Positions 52,716 through 62,682 of a stretch of DNA of 64,000 nucleotides are shown piece by piece (within the stretch, counting starts at the first letter, position 1; each line of letters opens with the position of its first letter). The stretch is from Paracoccaceae bacterium (GTDB lineage Bacteria > Pseudomonadota > Alphaproteobacteria > Rhodobacterales > Rhodobacteraceae): contig JALQUU010000005.1 of NCBI GenBank assembly GCA_023260655.1, forward strand, positions 1 through 64,000, in the 5' to 3' direction. Under the pieces are notes generated by a model that ran no database searches, was not told where the DNA came from, and saw only the letters and a list, made by a program, of their open reading frames with translations. The translations under genes were made by a program, and so were the position numbers.

Positions 52716-54116
52716 TCAGGAAAGCAGGCCGGAAATTCCGGATTTTGGTAGCTTTATCAAGAACTCGGTGCGTTTCGGGCCGGTTTCGACCAGTTCGAGA
52801 CTGCCGCCGTGGCCTTTGACAATATCGAGCGAAATCGCGAGGCCGAGGCCGACACCGCCTTTGCTGGCGCGGCCTTGGAAGGCGGTGAAGAGATTCTCGC
52901 GCGCTTTCGGGGGCAGGCCGGGGCCTGTGTCGATGACGTGGAGCTTCCAGTGCTGCTCGTCCTCGTCGGCGCGGACGAGAATCTCGCCTGGTTCGCCCGA
53001 GGCGCGGATGGCTTCGCGGGCGTTGCGGACGAGGTTGGTGAGGACGCGGTGCATCTGCTCGCTATCAAGCCGGGCCATGAGCGTGCCGGGCACGTCTTGT
53101 GCGAGCGAGATATCGGCATCGCCAACGGCGAGGCGTTCGCTTTCGAGAACATCCTCGACGAGGTCGGCCAGCGGCACGCGAGAGAGCTTGGGTGCAGGTT
53201 CTTCGGCTTTTCCGAAGGCGAGGGTGGCTTCGGTGAGGTTCACGGCGCGGGTGATCGAGTTCACGAGCTTCGGGGCGAGGCGCTGGACGGCGGGATCCTC
53301 GCTCATCTCGATTCGGTCGGTGAAGAGCTGGGCGGAGGTGAGGATGTTCCGGAGGTCGTGGCTGACCTTGGCGACGGCGGTGCCAAGCTGGGCGAGGCGT
53401 TCTTTCTGTTTAAGCGCACTGGTGAGCTGCATCTGCATTGTTGCCAGTGCCACTTCGGCGTCGCGGATTTCGGTGACGCGGGCGGAAGGGGTGAGGATGG
53501 CGCGGGCGTCTTCGGGGTGGGCGGCATAGCCCTTCATGTTGCCGACCACGCTGCGGATCGGTTTCACGAGGAGCACGCGCACGGCGAAGAAGAGGAGGGC
53601 GGCGGTGACCACGGAGATCACGGCGGAGAGGATCAGGATGCGGACGCCGTAATCAATCATCGCCATGCGCAGCGGGGCGGTTTCCATGGTGACTTCGATG
53701 AGAAGGCCCGCATCGCGCACGGGCTGGCCGATCACGCGGATCACTTTCGGGGTGGGATCGAACAGCACCTGGGTGGCGTCGCGGATGAGGCTGAAGGCGG
53801 TCGGGCTGCGGATGTCGAAGGTCTGGTCGATGGGGGCAGGCATTGGGGCTTGCAGGACGAGTTGGCGAAGCTCGTCGCGGCGGAGGACGACGTTGAAGAC
53901 ACCTGCATTGCGCAAGAGTTCCTCTTCGAGGTCAGGGGTAATCTTGGCATCAGCGAGAAGTGCGAGCGAGGCGATTTGCGCGCGTTCGAGGCGGTCGAGC
54001 AGATAGTCTTCACGGAAGCGGGCGATGGAAGGCACGAAGATCAGCACTTCCGCCAGCATGACGAACAGCACCGTCAGGATCAGGAACCGACCGGTAAGGG
54101 AGTTCAAGAACCGCAC
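52716..54116 (-). CDS. Membrane sensor histidine kinase (HAMP, HATPase)
   Basis: TM segments, KVSHDLRNILTSAQLF H-box, NLVRNAREAI, DTGPGLPP, GLGLAISLDIVKGHGG. Confidence 0.92.
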   Translation of the reverse strand: MRFLNSLTGRFLILTVLFVMLAEVLIFVPSIARFREDYLLDRLERAQIASLALLADAKITPDLEEELLRNAGVFNVVLRRDELRQLVLQAPMPAPIDQTFDIRSPTAFSLIRDATQVLFDPTPKVIRVIGQPVRDAGLLIEVTMETAPLRMAMIDYGVRILILSAVISVVTAALLFFAVRVLLVKPIRSVVGNMKGYAAHPEDARAILTPSARVTEIRDAEVALATMQMQLTSALKQKERLAQLGTAVAKVSHDLRNILTSAQLFTDRIEMSEDPAVQRLAPKLVNSITRAVNLTEATLAFGKAEEPAPKLSRVPLADLVEDVLESERLAVGDADISLAQDVPGTLMARLDSEQMHRVLTNLVRNAREAIRASGEPGEILVRADEDEQHWKLHVIDTGPGLPPKARENLFTAFQGRASKGGVGLGLAISLDIVKGHGGSLELVETGPKRTEFLIKLPKSGISGLLS

Positions 54117-54125
54117 ATGATCCTC

Positions 54126-55547
54126 TCAGGGCAGGAAACGTTGCACCGTTCGGACAACGCGCTTGATCCAAGGATTATCAAAGAGACGGGGCGAGAAATA
54201 GGCCCCAGCGGCGCGTTTCGACATTTCCGCAAGCGTTGGGTAGGGGGCGACAAGGCCCGCGATGGCAGAGAGCTTGAGCTTCTGGGCGATGGCGAGGGAC
54301 CAGAGCGCGATATTCTCGCCCGCTTGCGGCCCGACAATGGTAACGCCGACGGGGCGACCTTTCACGATCATGACCTTGATGAAGCCACGGGCGATGTTCT
54401 GGGCGATGGCGCGGTCATTATGCGCCAGATCGAAACGGGAGATTTCGAGTTTGGCACCATGTTGCGCGCGCGCCTCGGCTTCGGTCAGGCCGATCTGGGC
54501 GAGTTCGGGGGAAGTGTAGGTGGCGCGGGGGATATGGGCCATGGAGGCGCGTGCGGGCAGGCCGAAGAGCACTTCGCGGATGATCAGGCCCGCGTGGTAG
54601 CCCGCGAGATGGGTGAATTGCGCGCCACCCGCCACATCGCCGATGGCATAGACGCGGCGGTTGGTGGTGCGGAGGCGGTCATCGGTTGTGATGCCTTTGG
54701 GGGAGTAGGCGATGCCCGCAGCGGCGAGGTTGAGGCGGTCGATATTGGGTTTGCGGCCTGTGGCGACGAGGAGATGGGTGCCGGAGAATTGCGCGCCGCT
54801 CATGGCGGTGAGGGTGATAGCCCCCGGCTTGCCTTCGGCTTTTGTAATGGGCGTGTTTTCGTGGATGTCGACGCCTTCGGCGCGCAGGGTTTCGAGTACG
54901 AGAGTGCGGGCTTCGGGGTCTTCTCGGCCAAGTGCTTCGGCGGCTTCGAGGACGGTTACACGGCATCCGAAGCGGGTGTGGGCTTGGGCCATTTCGAGGC
55001 CGATCGGGCCGCCGCCTAGGATGAGGAGGTGGTCGGGTTTCTCGCGGAGATCGAAGAGCGTTTCGTTGGTGAGAAACGGCGTTTCCGCGAGGCCGGGGAT
55101 CGGCGGAATAGCAGGGGAAGAGCCAGTGGCGACAACGATGCGGCGGGCGGTGATTTCCGTGTCGCCTGCCATGACGGTATTCGCGCCGGTGAAGCGGCCA
55201 TAAGCGCGGATTACATGGACGCCGAGACCTTCGAAGCGTTCCTGGCTGTCGACGGGAGCGATATGGGCGATGGTTGCGGCGACGTGGGCTTGCGCGGCGG
55301 CGTAGTCGATCTGCGGGGCGGTGGTTGTGACCCCGAAGCGGGTGCCTGCGCGGCTGGCATGGGCATGTGAGGCGGCGGCGAGGAGGGCTTTCGATGGCAC
55401 GCAGCCGAAATTGAGGCAGTCGCCGCCCATGCGGTGGCCTTCCAAAAGGACAACGCGGGCCCCCATCTGCACGGCACCTGCCGCGACCGAAAGGCCACCG
55501 GAACCAGCGCCGATCACTAAAAGGTCAGTTTTTATCGATGCCGTCAT
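54126..55547 (-). CDS. FAD-dependent NAD(P)-disulfide oxidoreductase, mercuric-reductase/lipoamide-dehydrogenase-like
   Basis: DLLVIGAGSGGLSVA, GGDCLNFGCVPSKALL redox CxxxxC. Confidence 0.92.
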   Translation of the reverse strand: MTASIKTDLLVIGAGSGGLSVAAGAVQMGARVVLLEGHRMGGDCLNFGCVPSKALLAAASHAHASRAGTRFGVTTTAPQIDYAAAQAHVAATIAHIAPVDSQERFEGLGVHVIRAYGRFTGANTVMAGDTEITARRIVVATGSSPAIPPIPGLAETPFLTNETLFDLREKPDHLLILGGGPIGLEMAQAHTRFGCRVTVLEAAEALGREDPEARTLVLETLRAEGVDIHENTPITKAEGKPGAITLTAMSGAQFSGTHLLVATGRKPNIDRLNLAAAGIAYSPKGITTDDRLRTTNRRVYAIGDVAGGAQFTHLAGYHAGLIIREVLFGLPARASMAHIPRATYTSPELAQIGLTEAEARAQHGAKLEISRFDLAHNDRAIAQNIARGFIKVMIVKGRPVGVTIVGPQAGENIALWSLAIAQKLKLSAIAGLVAPYPTLAEMSKRAAGAYFSPRLFDNPWIKRVVRTVQRFLP

Positions 55548-56269
55548 TCCAAGCCTTTCCGGCGACGCAGTGCCTTCATGAAGATAGGAAGGATTGCGAG
55601 GCCTGCTAGCCCCAAGAGTGGCCCGAGGACTTGAGGCGTCAGGATTACCCCCAGATCAGGGCGGGTGCCGGAGGCGAAGACTTCGCCGAGACCCGCGCCA
55701 ATGGATGTGAAGACGAGGGTGGCGGGCATGACGCCGAAGAACGTGGTGACCGCGTAACGATAGAGCGGCACGGCCAGAAGCGCCGGGAGGATATTCGCGA
55801 CAAAGAAGGGGACAGCGGGCACGAGGCGGATCAGGAAGAGCATTTCCCATTGGTTCGCGTCGATTCCCCGTTTGATACGGCCGATGGGGCCTTCGGAAAG
55901 GGATATCTTCTGGGCGAGCCGCTCGCCGAACCCGGCGCGGATCGCGAGAAAGAGCAGGGTTGCGCCGAGGGTGGCGCCGAGGACGTTGAAGGCCACGCCG
56001 GGGAAGGTGCCGAAGAGAAATCCGCCTGCGAGCGTCGCGATCGTGCCGCCGGGAAGGGAAAAGGCGATGATGGCGATATAGGCCGCGAGGAAAAGCAGGA
56101 TGGCGGGTGCGTAATGGCTGTCGCGGAAGGCAAGGAGCGCTTCTCGATGCTCTGCGAGGGCTTCGAATGAGAGCGTTCCGCGCAGGAAATAAAGGCCTGC
56201 GGCGGTTCCGGTGAGGAGGGCCAGCAGGGGAAGATTCCGGAGCAGCGGGGAGGACTTGGGAGCGGACAT
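55544..56269 (-). CDS. TVP38/TMEM64 (DedA-like) membrane protein
   Basis: FSLPGGTIATLAGGFLFGTFPGVAFNVLGATLGATLLFL. Confidence 0.92.
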   Translation of the reverse strand: MSAPKSSPLLRNLPLLALLTGTAAGLYFLRGTLSFEALAEHREALLAFRDSHYAPAILLFLAAYIAIIAFSLPGGTIATLAGGFLFGTFPGVAFNVLGATLGATLLFLAIRAGFGERLAQKISLSEGPIGRIKRGIDANQWEMLFLIRLVPAVPFFVANILPALLAVPLYRYAVTTFFGVMPATLVFTSIGAGLGEVFASGTRPDLGVILTPQVLGPLLGLAGLAILPIFMKALRRRKGLE

Positions 56270-56446
56270 GGACCCTCGGTGTTGATGTTCGGATGTTGTG
56301 CCGGATTTTGCGCGGCACCGCATCCCCGATCACGCCCGCTTGATCGGTTGTGTGGAATTCGGGGGAGAATTCTGGCTGTAGAGGGTGTTTGAAACATTTG
56401 CCGCGTTGCCTGCCCGGAAAATATTGCAAAAATCGGCTGGCAGGGT

Positions 56447-56475
56447 TTGACAGTGCTTGGGCCTCTGCCTATAGA
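56447..56475 (+). promoter_or_regulatory. Strong sigma70-type promoter for rpmH-rnpA
   Basis: TTGACA - 17 nt - TATAGA. Confidence 0.75.
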
Positions 56476-56569
56476 CCGGGTTCCGAACACTCGGGACGTG
56501 GCGATTCCGCTGCATCCCCCCGCATGGAATTCCGCCCCTGTTGGGCGGCTAGTGAATGGAGATGGAGCG

Positions 56570-56704
56570 ATGAAGCGCACCTATCAACCCTCGAAGCTCG
56601 TTCGCAAGAAGCGCCACGGCTTCCGTTCCCGTATGGCCACCAAGGGCGGCCGCAAGGTTCTGAACGCGCGCCGTGCGCGCGGCCGTAAGGTGCTGTGCGC
56701 CTGA
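56570..56704 (+). CDS. rpmH: 50S ribosomal protein L34
   Basis: [42 protein letters not shown]. Confidence 0.97.
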   Translation: MKRTYQPSKLVRKKRHGFRSRMATKGGRKVLNARRARGRKVLCA

Positions 56705-56730
56705 GCCATCCCCTAAGGGAAGACGGTATC

Positions 56731-57141
56731 ATGCCGCCGGAGGCCCCCTCGACCGCAGAACGCGGGCAGGGAGCAAGGCCTCCGGCGGCTTCCGTTTGCC
56801 TGACGGTTCTCAAGCAGCGCTCGGAATTCCTGAAAGCGGCGGCGGCGAAGCGGCAGACAGCTGGTTCGATGCTGGTACAGGCGCGGCGGCGAGAACCGGG
56901 CGAGGCCGAAGGGATTCGCGTCGGCTTCACCTGTTCGAAAAAGGTCGGCAATGCAGTGGCGCGGAACCGGGCGAAGCGGCGGTTGCGGGAAGCCGCGCGC
57001 GCTGTTTTGCCGGAGCTCGGGCAGCTAGGCTGGGATTACGTGCTGGTTGGTAGGCCTGCTGTAACGGCGGATCGACCCTGGGAGGCGCTCAAAGCCGATT
57101 TGGAAGCCGCGCTGACGCGCATTCACGGGGGGCGGGCATGA
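56731..57141 (+). CDS. rnpA: Ribonuclease P protein component
   Basis: [30 protein letters not shown] motif. Confidence 0.95.
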   Translation: MPPEAPSTAERGQGARPPAASVCLTVLKQRSEFLKAAAAKRQTAGSMLVQARRREPGEAEGIRVGFTCSKKVGNAVARNRAKRRLREAARAVLPELGQLGWDYVLVGRPAVTADRPWEALKADLEAALTRIHGGRA

Positions 57142-57392
57142 GCCCTCTGGCGCATGTAGTGGCCTTGCCACTACGGATCTACCGGATGGTTTTCAGCCCT
57201 TGGGTGGGATTCAATTGCCGTTTCCAGCCGACATGTTCGGCCTATGCTCTCGAAGCGTTGGAGCGGCATGGCGGAATCAAAGGCACCTATTACGCGACGA
57301 AGCGGATTTTGCGCTGCCATCCGATGGGGGCCATGGGCTATGATCCGGTGCCGGGTGCCGATCCGGAGCATGACGCGGCGCATCGGCATTAA
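57138..57392 (+). CDS. yidD: Membrane protein insertion efficiency factor YidD
   Basis: [49 protein letters not shown]. Confidence 0.95.
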   Translation: MSPLAHVVALPLRIYRMVFSPWVGFNCRFQPTCSAYALEALERHGGIKGTYYATKRILRCHPMGAMGYDPVPGADPEHDAAHRH

Positions 57393-57422
57393 GAGGTGCG
57401 GCTGCGCCGCGCTGGTTGTCTC

Positions 57423-57480
57423 GGTGGCGCGGGTGCGCCACCTCGGGGGCTTCCAGCGGGGATATTTGGAAAAGAGAAAG
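57423..57480. repeat. Short intergenic REP-like element with hairpin
   Basis: GGTGGCGC-GGGT-GCGCCACC hairpin followed by GCGGGGATATTTGGAAAAGAGAAAG. Confidence 0.5.
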
Positions 57481-57519
57481 CGTGGCCTCGCGACGTGAGG
57501 GCGCTGGTGAGGGCAGGGA

Positions 57520-58389
57520 ATGCTAGACGATCTGGATGATATCCACCCGCTGTTCCACGGGGCTCCGAAATCCACGGAATTCAAGAAGCTGCGCAAGCGG
57601 ATCGTTCAGGATGTGCGGGAGGCGATCGAACGCTACGGGATGATCGAGCGCGGGGCGAAGTGGCTGGTCTGCCTGTCTGGTGGTAAGGACAGCTATACGA
57701 TGCTGGCGATTCTGCTCGAGTTGCAATGGCGCGGGCTTTTGCCGGTCGAATTGCTGGCATGCAATCTCGATCAAGGTCAGCCGGGCTTTCCGGCGACGGT
57801 TCTACCAGAGTTCCTGAACAAGATGGGCGTGCTGCACCGGATCGAGTATCAGGATACCTATTCCATCGTTATGGATAAGGTGCCTCAGGGGCGGACCTAT
57901 TGTGCCTTGTGTTCGCGGTTGCGGCGGGGGAATCTCTATCGCATCGCGCGGGAAGAGGGCTGTTCGGCCGTGGTTCTGGGGCATCATCGGGATGATATCC
58001 TCGAGACCTTCTTCCTCAATCTGTTCCATGGCGGGCGAGTGGCGACGATGCCGCCGAAGCTTTTGAACGAGGAAGGCGACTTGTTCGTGTATCGGCCTTT
58101 GGCGCATGTGGCGGAGGCCGATTGCGAGAAATTCGCGCAAGCGATGAACTATCCGATCATTCCCTGTGATCTCTGCGGGTCGCAGGACGGGCTGCAGCGG
58201 CAGCAGGTGAAAGGCATTCTGGATGAGTGGGAACGGCGCAGCCCCGGGCGGCGGCAGAAGATGTTCCGGGCCCTGACGACTGTGCGGCCATCGCATATGC
58301 TGGATACGTCGTTGTTCGATTTCTTGGGCTTGGAGCGTGGGAAGGTCGAATTCGAGGCAAATGATCCCGATACACCGCGCTTGCGTTAA
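57520..58389 (+). CDS. ttcA: tRNA 2-thiocytidine(32) synthetase TtcA
   Basis: [15 protein letters not shown]-loop; [27 protein letters not shown]. Confidence 0.96.
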   Translation: MLDDLDDIHPLFHGAPKSTEFKKLRKRIVQDVREAIERYGMIERGAKWLVCLSGGKDSYTMLAILLELQWRGLLPVELLACNLDQGQPGFPATVLPEFLNKMGVLHRIEYQDTYSIVMDKVPQGRTYCALCSRLRRGNLYRIAREEGCSAVVLGHHRDDILETFFLNLFHGGRVATMPPKLLNEEGDLFVYRPLAHVAEADCEKFAQAMNYPIIPCDLCGSQDGLQRQQVKGILDEWERRSPGRRQKMFRALTTVRPSHMLDTSLFDFLGLERGKVEFEANDPDTPRLR

Positions 58390-58447
58390 GGCTCGGTTGA
58401 GAAAGGCGCAGTACATCTGACCCGGAACAAAACGGGAAAGGTGCCGG

Positions 58448-59947
58448 ATGCGACGGATGTTACCGGGCAATCTTCGACAGATCGCCAGCCGAGCCGCAGA
58501 GGCCATCGACGGCCCCCAGATACTGGCGTTTCTGCCGGCTATTGTCCTCGGGGCCTATTGGATTGGCGGGGAGCCTTGGCTTCTCGGGGTGGCGATTGGC
58601 TTGCCGCTTCTGCATCTGGCCTTGCCGAGAACGCGTGCCGATGGCGAGGCCGGGAGCGCGGCGGAAGTGATCGAGGCGGTCTTGTCTGACTTTGCCAAGG
58701 ATCGCCGGGTGGCCGCGGTGATTGTGCTTGGTTTCGACGATCGGGAAGGATTGCGCGAGCGCTTCGGAGTCGGTGCCATGGAGATTCTGACCGCGGAGTT
58801 CGCCGAAAGGATTCAGGCGGAATTGCGCGGGCGGGATCATGTTTTCTCGATGTATGACGGGCTTGTCTGCGTGGTCACGGCTTCCGGCAAGAATCTGGAC
58901 CATAAGGCCGCATTACGGCTGGGCGAAAGGATGCAACGGGCGGTCGAAAAACCTCTGATGCTGGATCGGGCGGTCGTGCATTTGACGATGTCCGCTGACT
59001 TTTGCCTGACATCGCGCAATCCGGGGAAATCCGTAGAAGCGATCTACGAGGCGGCCTCTGCGGCTTTCCGCGAGGCGCAGAACAACGGGCCTTCATCGAT
59101 CCGGGCTTTCGATCAGGGAATGCAGAGTTCCCGTGCCGTGCAGGGGTTGATGGCGGCAGAGGCGGCGGTAGCTCTGGAGAATGGAGAGATGCGCGCGTGG
59201 TTCCAGCCGCAGGTCTCTGCAGTGAATGGCGTTCTGAGCGGGTTCGAGGTTTTGGCGCGGTGGATACATCCCGCGCGCGGGTTGATCGCGCCTACAGAAT
59301 TCCTGCCGGTGCTGGAGGGCGCAGGGCTTTTGCCGCGGTTGGGCGAGGTGATGCGGCAGGAAGCCTACCGGGCCTAGAGGGCTTGGGATAGAGCGGGTGT
59401 TGCGGTTCCGAATGTGGCGGTGAATTTTTCGGCGGCAGAGCTGCGCGACCCTGCATTGGTGGACCGGATCCAGTGGGAGTTGGACCATCACGACCTCGGG
59501 GCCGAGCGGCTAACGATCGAGGTGCTCGAAACGGTGGTGTCGACAGCAGTAGATGATTCGGTGGCCCTTTCGATCAACGGATTGGCGAAGCTCGGATGCC
59601 CGATCGATCTGGATGACTTCGGCACCGGACATGCCTCGATCACCTCGCTGCGGCGCTTTGCCGTGCGACGGATCAAGATTGACCGTTCATTCGTCATGTA
59701 GCTCGACCGCGATCCGGAGCAGCACAAGATGGTTGTGGCAATCCTTGGCTTGGCGGAGCGCTTGGGGCTCGAAACGCTGGCAGAAGGCGTCGAGACCATG
59801 GGCGAGCAGATCTGCCTCGGAGAAATCGGCTGCAATTACGTGCAAGGGTTCGGAATTGCGCGGCCTATGGCGTTCGAGCAAACGATCGAGTGGATGCGGA
59901 GCCGCAGCGAGAGGAAGGCCAATATTGCTGAATTGAGGAAAGCCTGA
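58448..59947 (+). pseudogene. Degenerate GGDEF plus EAL c-di-GMP phosphodiesterase gene interrupted by two in-frame TAG codons (59375-59377 and 59699-59701)
   Basis: Three ORFs in the same frame: GFEVLARW / LDDFGTGHASITSLRRFAVRRIKIDRSFVM / LGLETLAEGVET. Confidence 0.85.
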
Positions 59948-60091
59948 GAGCGCGGGGCAGAGTTCGCAGCGAATATGCGCGGTTTCGCCATGGTACTCTG
60001 GGTCTGCGGGGCGGAATCCGCTTGACCTTTGGGGGTGCAGTCTGTTGAACCACCGCTGACCTCCCAAGGCTTGCACGGAAGAAGACGCGCG

Positions 60092-61936
60092 ATGGACGAT
60101 CAGAACAAGAACCTCATTTTGGCAACGGCGCTGAGCTTCGTCGTCATTCTGGTTTGGTTCCTCCTTTTCCCGCCACCGGAACAGGAGACGGTAGCAGAAC
60201 CTGTTGCTGTGACGGCACCTGTTGAAGGCGCGGTGCCGCCAACGGCTGCGCCTACGATGGCCAATCAGGAAGCCGCTGCGCCGGAAACCGCGCCGGAAGC
60301 GCTGGCCAAGGCACTGCGCGTGGACATCGATACGCCGCGCCTTTCGGGTTCGCTCTCGCTTCTTGGTGGCCGCATCGATGATATCCGGCTCAAGGACTTC
60401 CACGAAACGCTGGAAGACGGATCGGATATCGTAACGGTTCTGGCACCTTTGGGCTCGGATCAGGCGTATTACGCGCTTTACGGCTGGGCCGCCGGCCAAG
60501 GGATCGCAGCGGAAGATGTTCCGGGTGCGAACACCGAGTGGACATTGGCGAGCGGCGACAAGCTGACGCCAGCAACGTCGGTGACTTTGACGTGGGATAA
60601 CGGCAAAGGCCTGACGTTTACGCGCGTGATCTCTGTGGACGAGGATTTCCTCTTCACAGTGACGCAGAGCGTTCAGAACGCTTCCGGTGCCGACGCCAAT
60701 ATTGCCCCCTACGGGATCCTGGTTCGCCATGGAGAGCCGAAGAACCTGAAAAAGTTCTTCATTCTGCACGAGGGTTCCATCGCGATGTCGGATGGCAAGC
60801 TCGCGGAAGTGAAATACGCCGACATCGAGGACTTCGAGTTCAATGATCGGGAAGGTGCGCTGGCCGATGTGACCCAGGTTACTGAGAGCGGTTGGGTTGG
60901 CTTCACGGACCATTACTGGATGTCGACGCTGGTTCCGGCCTCCGGCGCGCCGTTCAAATCGGTCGTCAAATTCGACAGCAACCGCAACCTCTATCAAGCC
61001 GAGGCCGTGTTGCCGACGCGCACAGTGGCGGCCGGTGCAACCGATAGCGTGACGACGCAGCTCTTTGTCGGTGCGAAGGAATGGGAAACGATCCGCACCT
61101 ACCAGAACGAAGGCGGCATCACGGGCTTCCTCGACTCCATCGACTGGGGCTGGTTCTTCTTCCTTACCAAGCCCATTTTCGCGGTTCTGCATTGGCTGAA
61201 CGCTACGTTGAAATCTCTGGGCGTGGCAGGTTCGATGGGCTGGGCGATCATCGGGTTGACACTTGTGATCAAGGCGCTCGTGTTCCCGCTGGCCTATAAA
61301 TCCTATTCGTCGATGGCGAAGATGAAAGAGCTTCAGCCGGAGATGGAGAAGCTCAAGGAGCGTTGCGGCGATGACCGTCAGCGCCTCCAGAAGGAGATGA
61401 TGGAGCTTTACAAGAAGGAAAAGGTGAACCCCGCTGCGGGCTGCTTGCCGATCCTTTTGCAGATCCCGATCTTCTTCTCGCTCTACAAGGTGATCTTCGT
61501 CACGCTTGAACTGCGCCACGCGCCGTGGATCGGTTGGATCCATGACCTTTCGGCACCCGATCCGACGTCGATCCTGAACCTGTTCGGTCTGCTGCCCTAT
61601 TCGACGCCGACGCCTGACAGCTTCCTCTTTATCTTCTCGCTCGGTGTTCTGCCGATCCTTCTGGGGATTTCGATGTGGCTGCAGCAGAAGCTCAATCCGG
61701 CGCCCACAGATCCGATGCAGGCGCAGATCTTCGCCTGGATGCCTTGGGTGTTCATGTTCATGCTGGGGACGTTTGCATCCGGCCTGATCATCTACTGGAT
61801 CGCGAACAACACGATCACGTTCACTCAGCAGTATCTGATCATGAGGACACACGGCTATAAGCCCGATGTGTTCGGCAATATCCGCTCCGGGTTCAAGAAA
61901 AAGAAACCGGCGGCGCCAAGCGGGAAGGGTAAATGA
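60092..61936 (+). CDS. yidC: Membrane protein insertase YidC
   Basis: MDDQNKNLILATALSFVVILVWFLLFPPPE; GWAIIGLTLVIKALVFPLAYKSYSSMAKMK. Confidence 0.97.
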   Translation: MDDQNKNLILATALSFVVILVWFLLFPPPEQETVAEPVAVTAPVEGAVPPTAAPTMANQEAAAPETAPEALAKALRVDIDTPRLSGSLSLLGGRIDDIRLKDFHETLEDGSDIVTVLAPLGSDQAYYALYGWAAGQGIAAEDVPGANTEWTLASGDKLTPATSVTLTWDNGKGLTFTRVISVDEDFLFTVTQSVQNASGADANIAPYGILVRHGEPKNLKKFFILHEGSIAMSDGKLAEVKYADIEDFEFNDREGALADVTQVTESGWVGFTDHYWMSTLVPASGAPFKSVVKFDSNRNLYQAEAVLPTRTVAAGATDSVTTQLFVGAKEWETIRTYQNEGGITGFLDSIDWGWFFFLTKPIFAVLHWLNATLKSLGVAGSMGWAIIGLTLVIKALVFPLAYKSYSSMAKMKELQPEMEKLKERCGDDRQRLQKEMMELYKKEKVNPAAGCLPILLQIPIFFSLYKVIFVTLELRHAPWIGWIHDLSAPDPTSILNLFGLLPYSTPTPDSFLFIFSLGVLPILLGISMWLQQKLNPAPTDPMQAQIFAWMPWVFMFMLGTFASGLIIYWIANNTITFTQQYLIMRTHGYKPDVFGNIRSGFKKKKPAAPSGKGK

Positions 61937-62682
61937 GCCTGAACCTCGCGGAAATCTGGCGCTATCCTTTAAAGTCCCACGGGCGTGAGCCCGTGGGACA
62001 AGCGCTTTTGGAGGTGGGCAAATGCTTGCCCTATGATCGCCGTTGGGCGGTGGCGCATGAGGCGTCGGATGCGACGGGCGATAAATGGGTGCCTTGCGTG
62101 AATTTCTCGCGCGGCTCGAAGGCGCCGGGATTGATGGCGATCGAGGCGGCGATGGACGAGGCTTCTGGGCGGTTGACGTTGATGCATCCCGAGTTGGGCA
62201 GTCTCAGTTTCGACCCCGAGACAGAAGCAGATCGGCTCATCGCATGGGCGGCTCCGGTGATGCCCGCAGATAGGGCCGCATCGGCGCGCATCGTGCGCGT
62301 GCCGGACCGGGGCATGACAGATACGGATTATCCATCGGTGTCACTTGGCGGATTGGCCTCGCACTGTGTGCTGGAAGGCCGGATGGGGCGGGAATTGTCG
62401 CGCAAGCGCTGGCGGTTGAACCTTTGGGTGGATGGATTGGCGCCGTGGGAGGAGTTTGACCTTATCGGGCATGAAATCCGGATCGGGGACGCGCGTTTGG
62501 CTGTTGAGGAGCGCATCGTGCGGTGCTTGGCGACGACTGCCAACCCCGAAACGGGGCGGCGCGATGCGGATACTCTGGGCGCGCTGGGGGCGGCTTACGG
62601 GCATCAGGACTTCGGCGTTTATGCGCGCGTGGTCGAAGCGGGGCGGATCCGCCCCGGAGACAAGATTGAGGTGATCAGATGA
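61933..62682 (+). CDS. MOSC-domain protein
   Basis: IWRYPLKSHGREPV N-terminal beta-barrel motif; RCLATTANPETGRRD. Confidence 0.9.
   Translation: MSLNLAEIWRYPLKSHGREPVGQALLEVGKCLPYDRRWAVAHEASDATGDKWVPCVNFSRGSKAPGLMAIEAAMDEASGRLTLMHPELGSLSFDPETEADRLIAWAAPVMPADRAASARIVRVPDRGMTDTDYPSVSLGGLASHCVLEGRMGRELSRKRWRLNLWVDGLAPWEEFDLIGHEIRIGDARLAVEERIVRCLATTANPETGRRDADTLGALGAAYGHQDFGVYARVVEAGRIRPGDKIEVIR
61974..61999. repeat. Perfect inverted repeat with GTGA loop inside the 5' end of the MOSC gene
   Basis: GTCCCACGGGC-GTGA-GCCCGTGGGAC. Confidence 0.85.

Noticed and set aside
52809-55019. 736-aa plus-strand ORF
   Set aside because: Antisense to the histidine kinase and FAD oxidoreductase genes, both with full motif sets.
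56695-56730. rnpA starting inside rpmH (Thermus-style overlap)
   Set aside because: ATG at 56731 is a simpler start; the GTG at 56695 is inside the rpmH coding end.
59375-59701. TAG codons as pyrrolysine sites
   Set aside because: No pylS/pylT-like genes in the window, and the interrupted proteins are not Pyl enzymes; mutation or amber suppression is more economical.
59687-61852. 721-aa minus-strand ORF
   Set aside because: Antisense to yidC; His/Arg-rich shadow ORF without domain signature.
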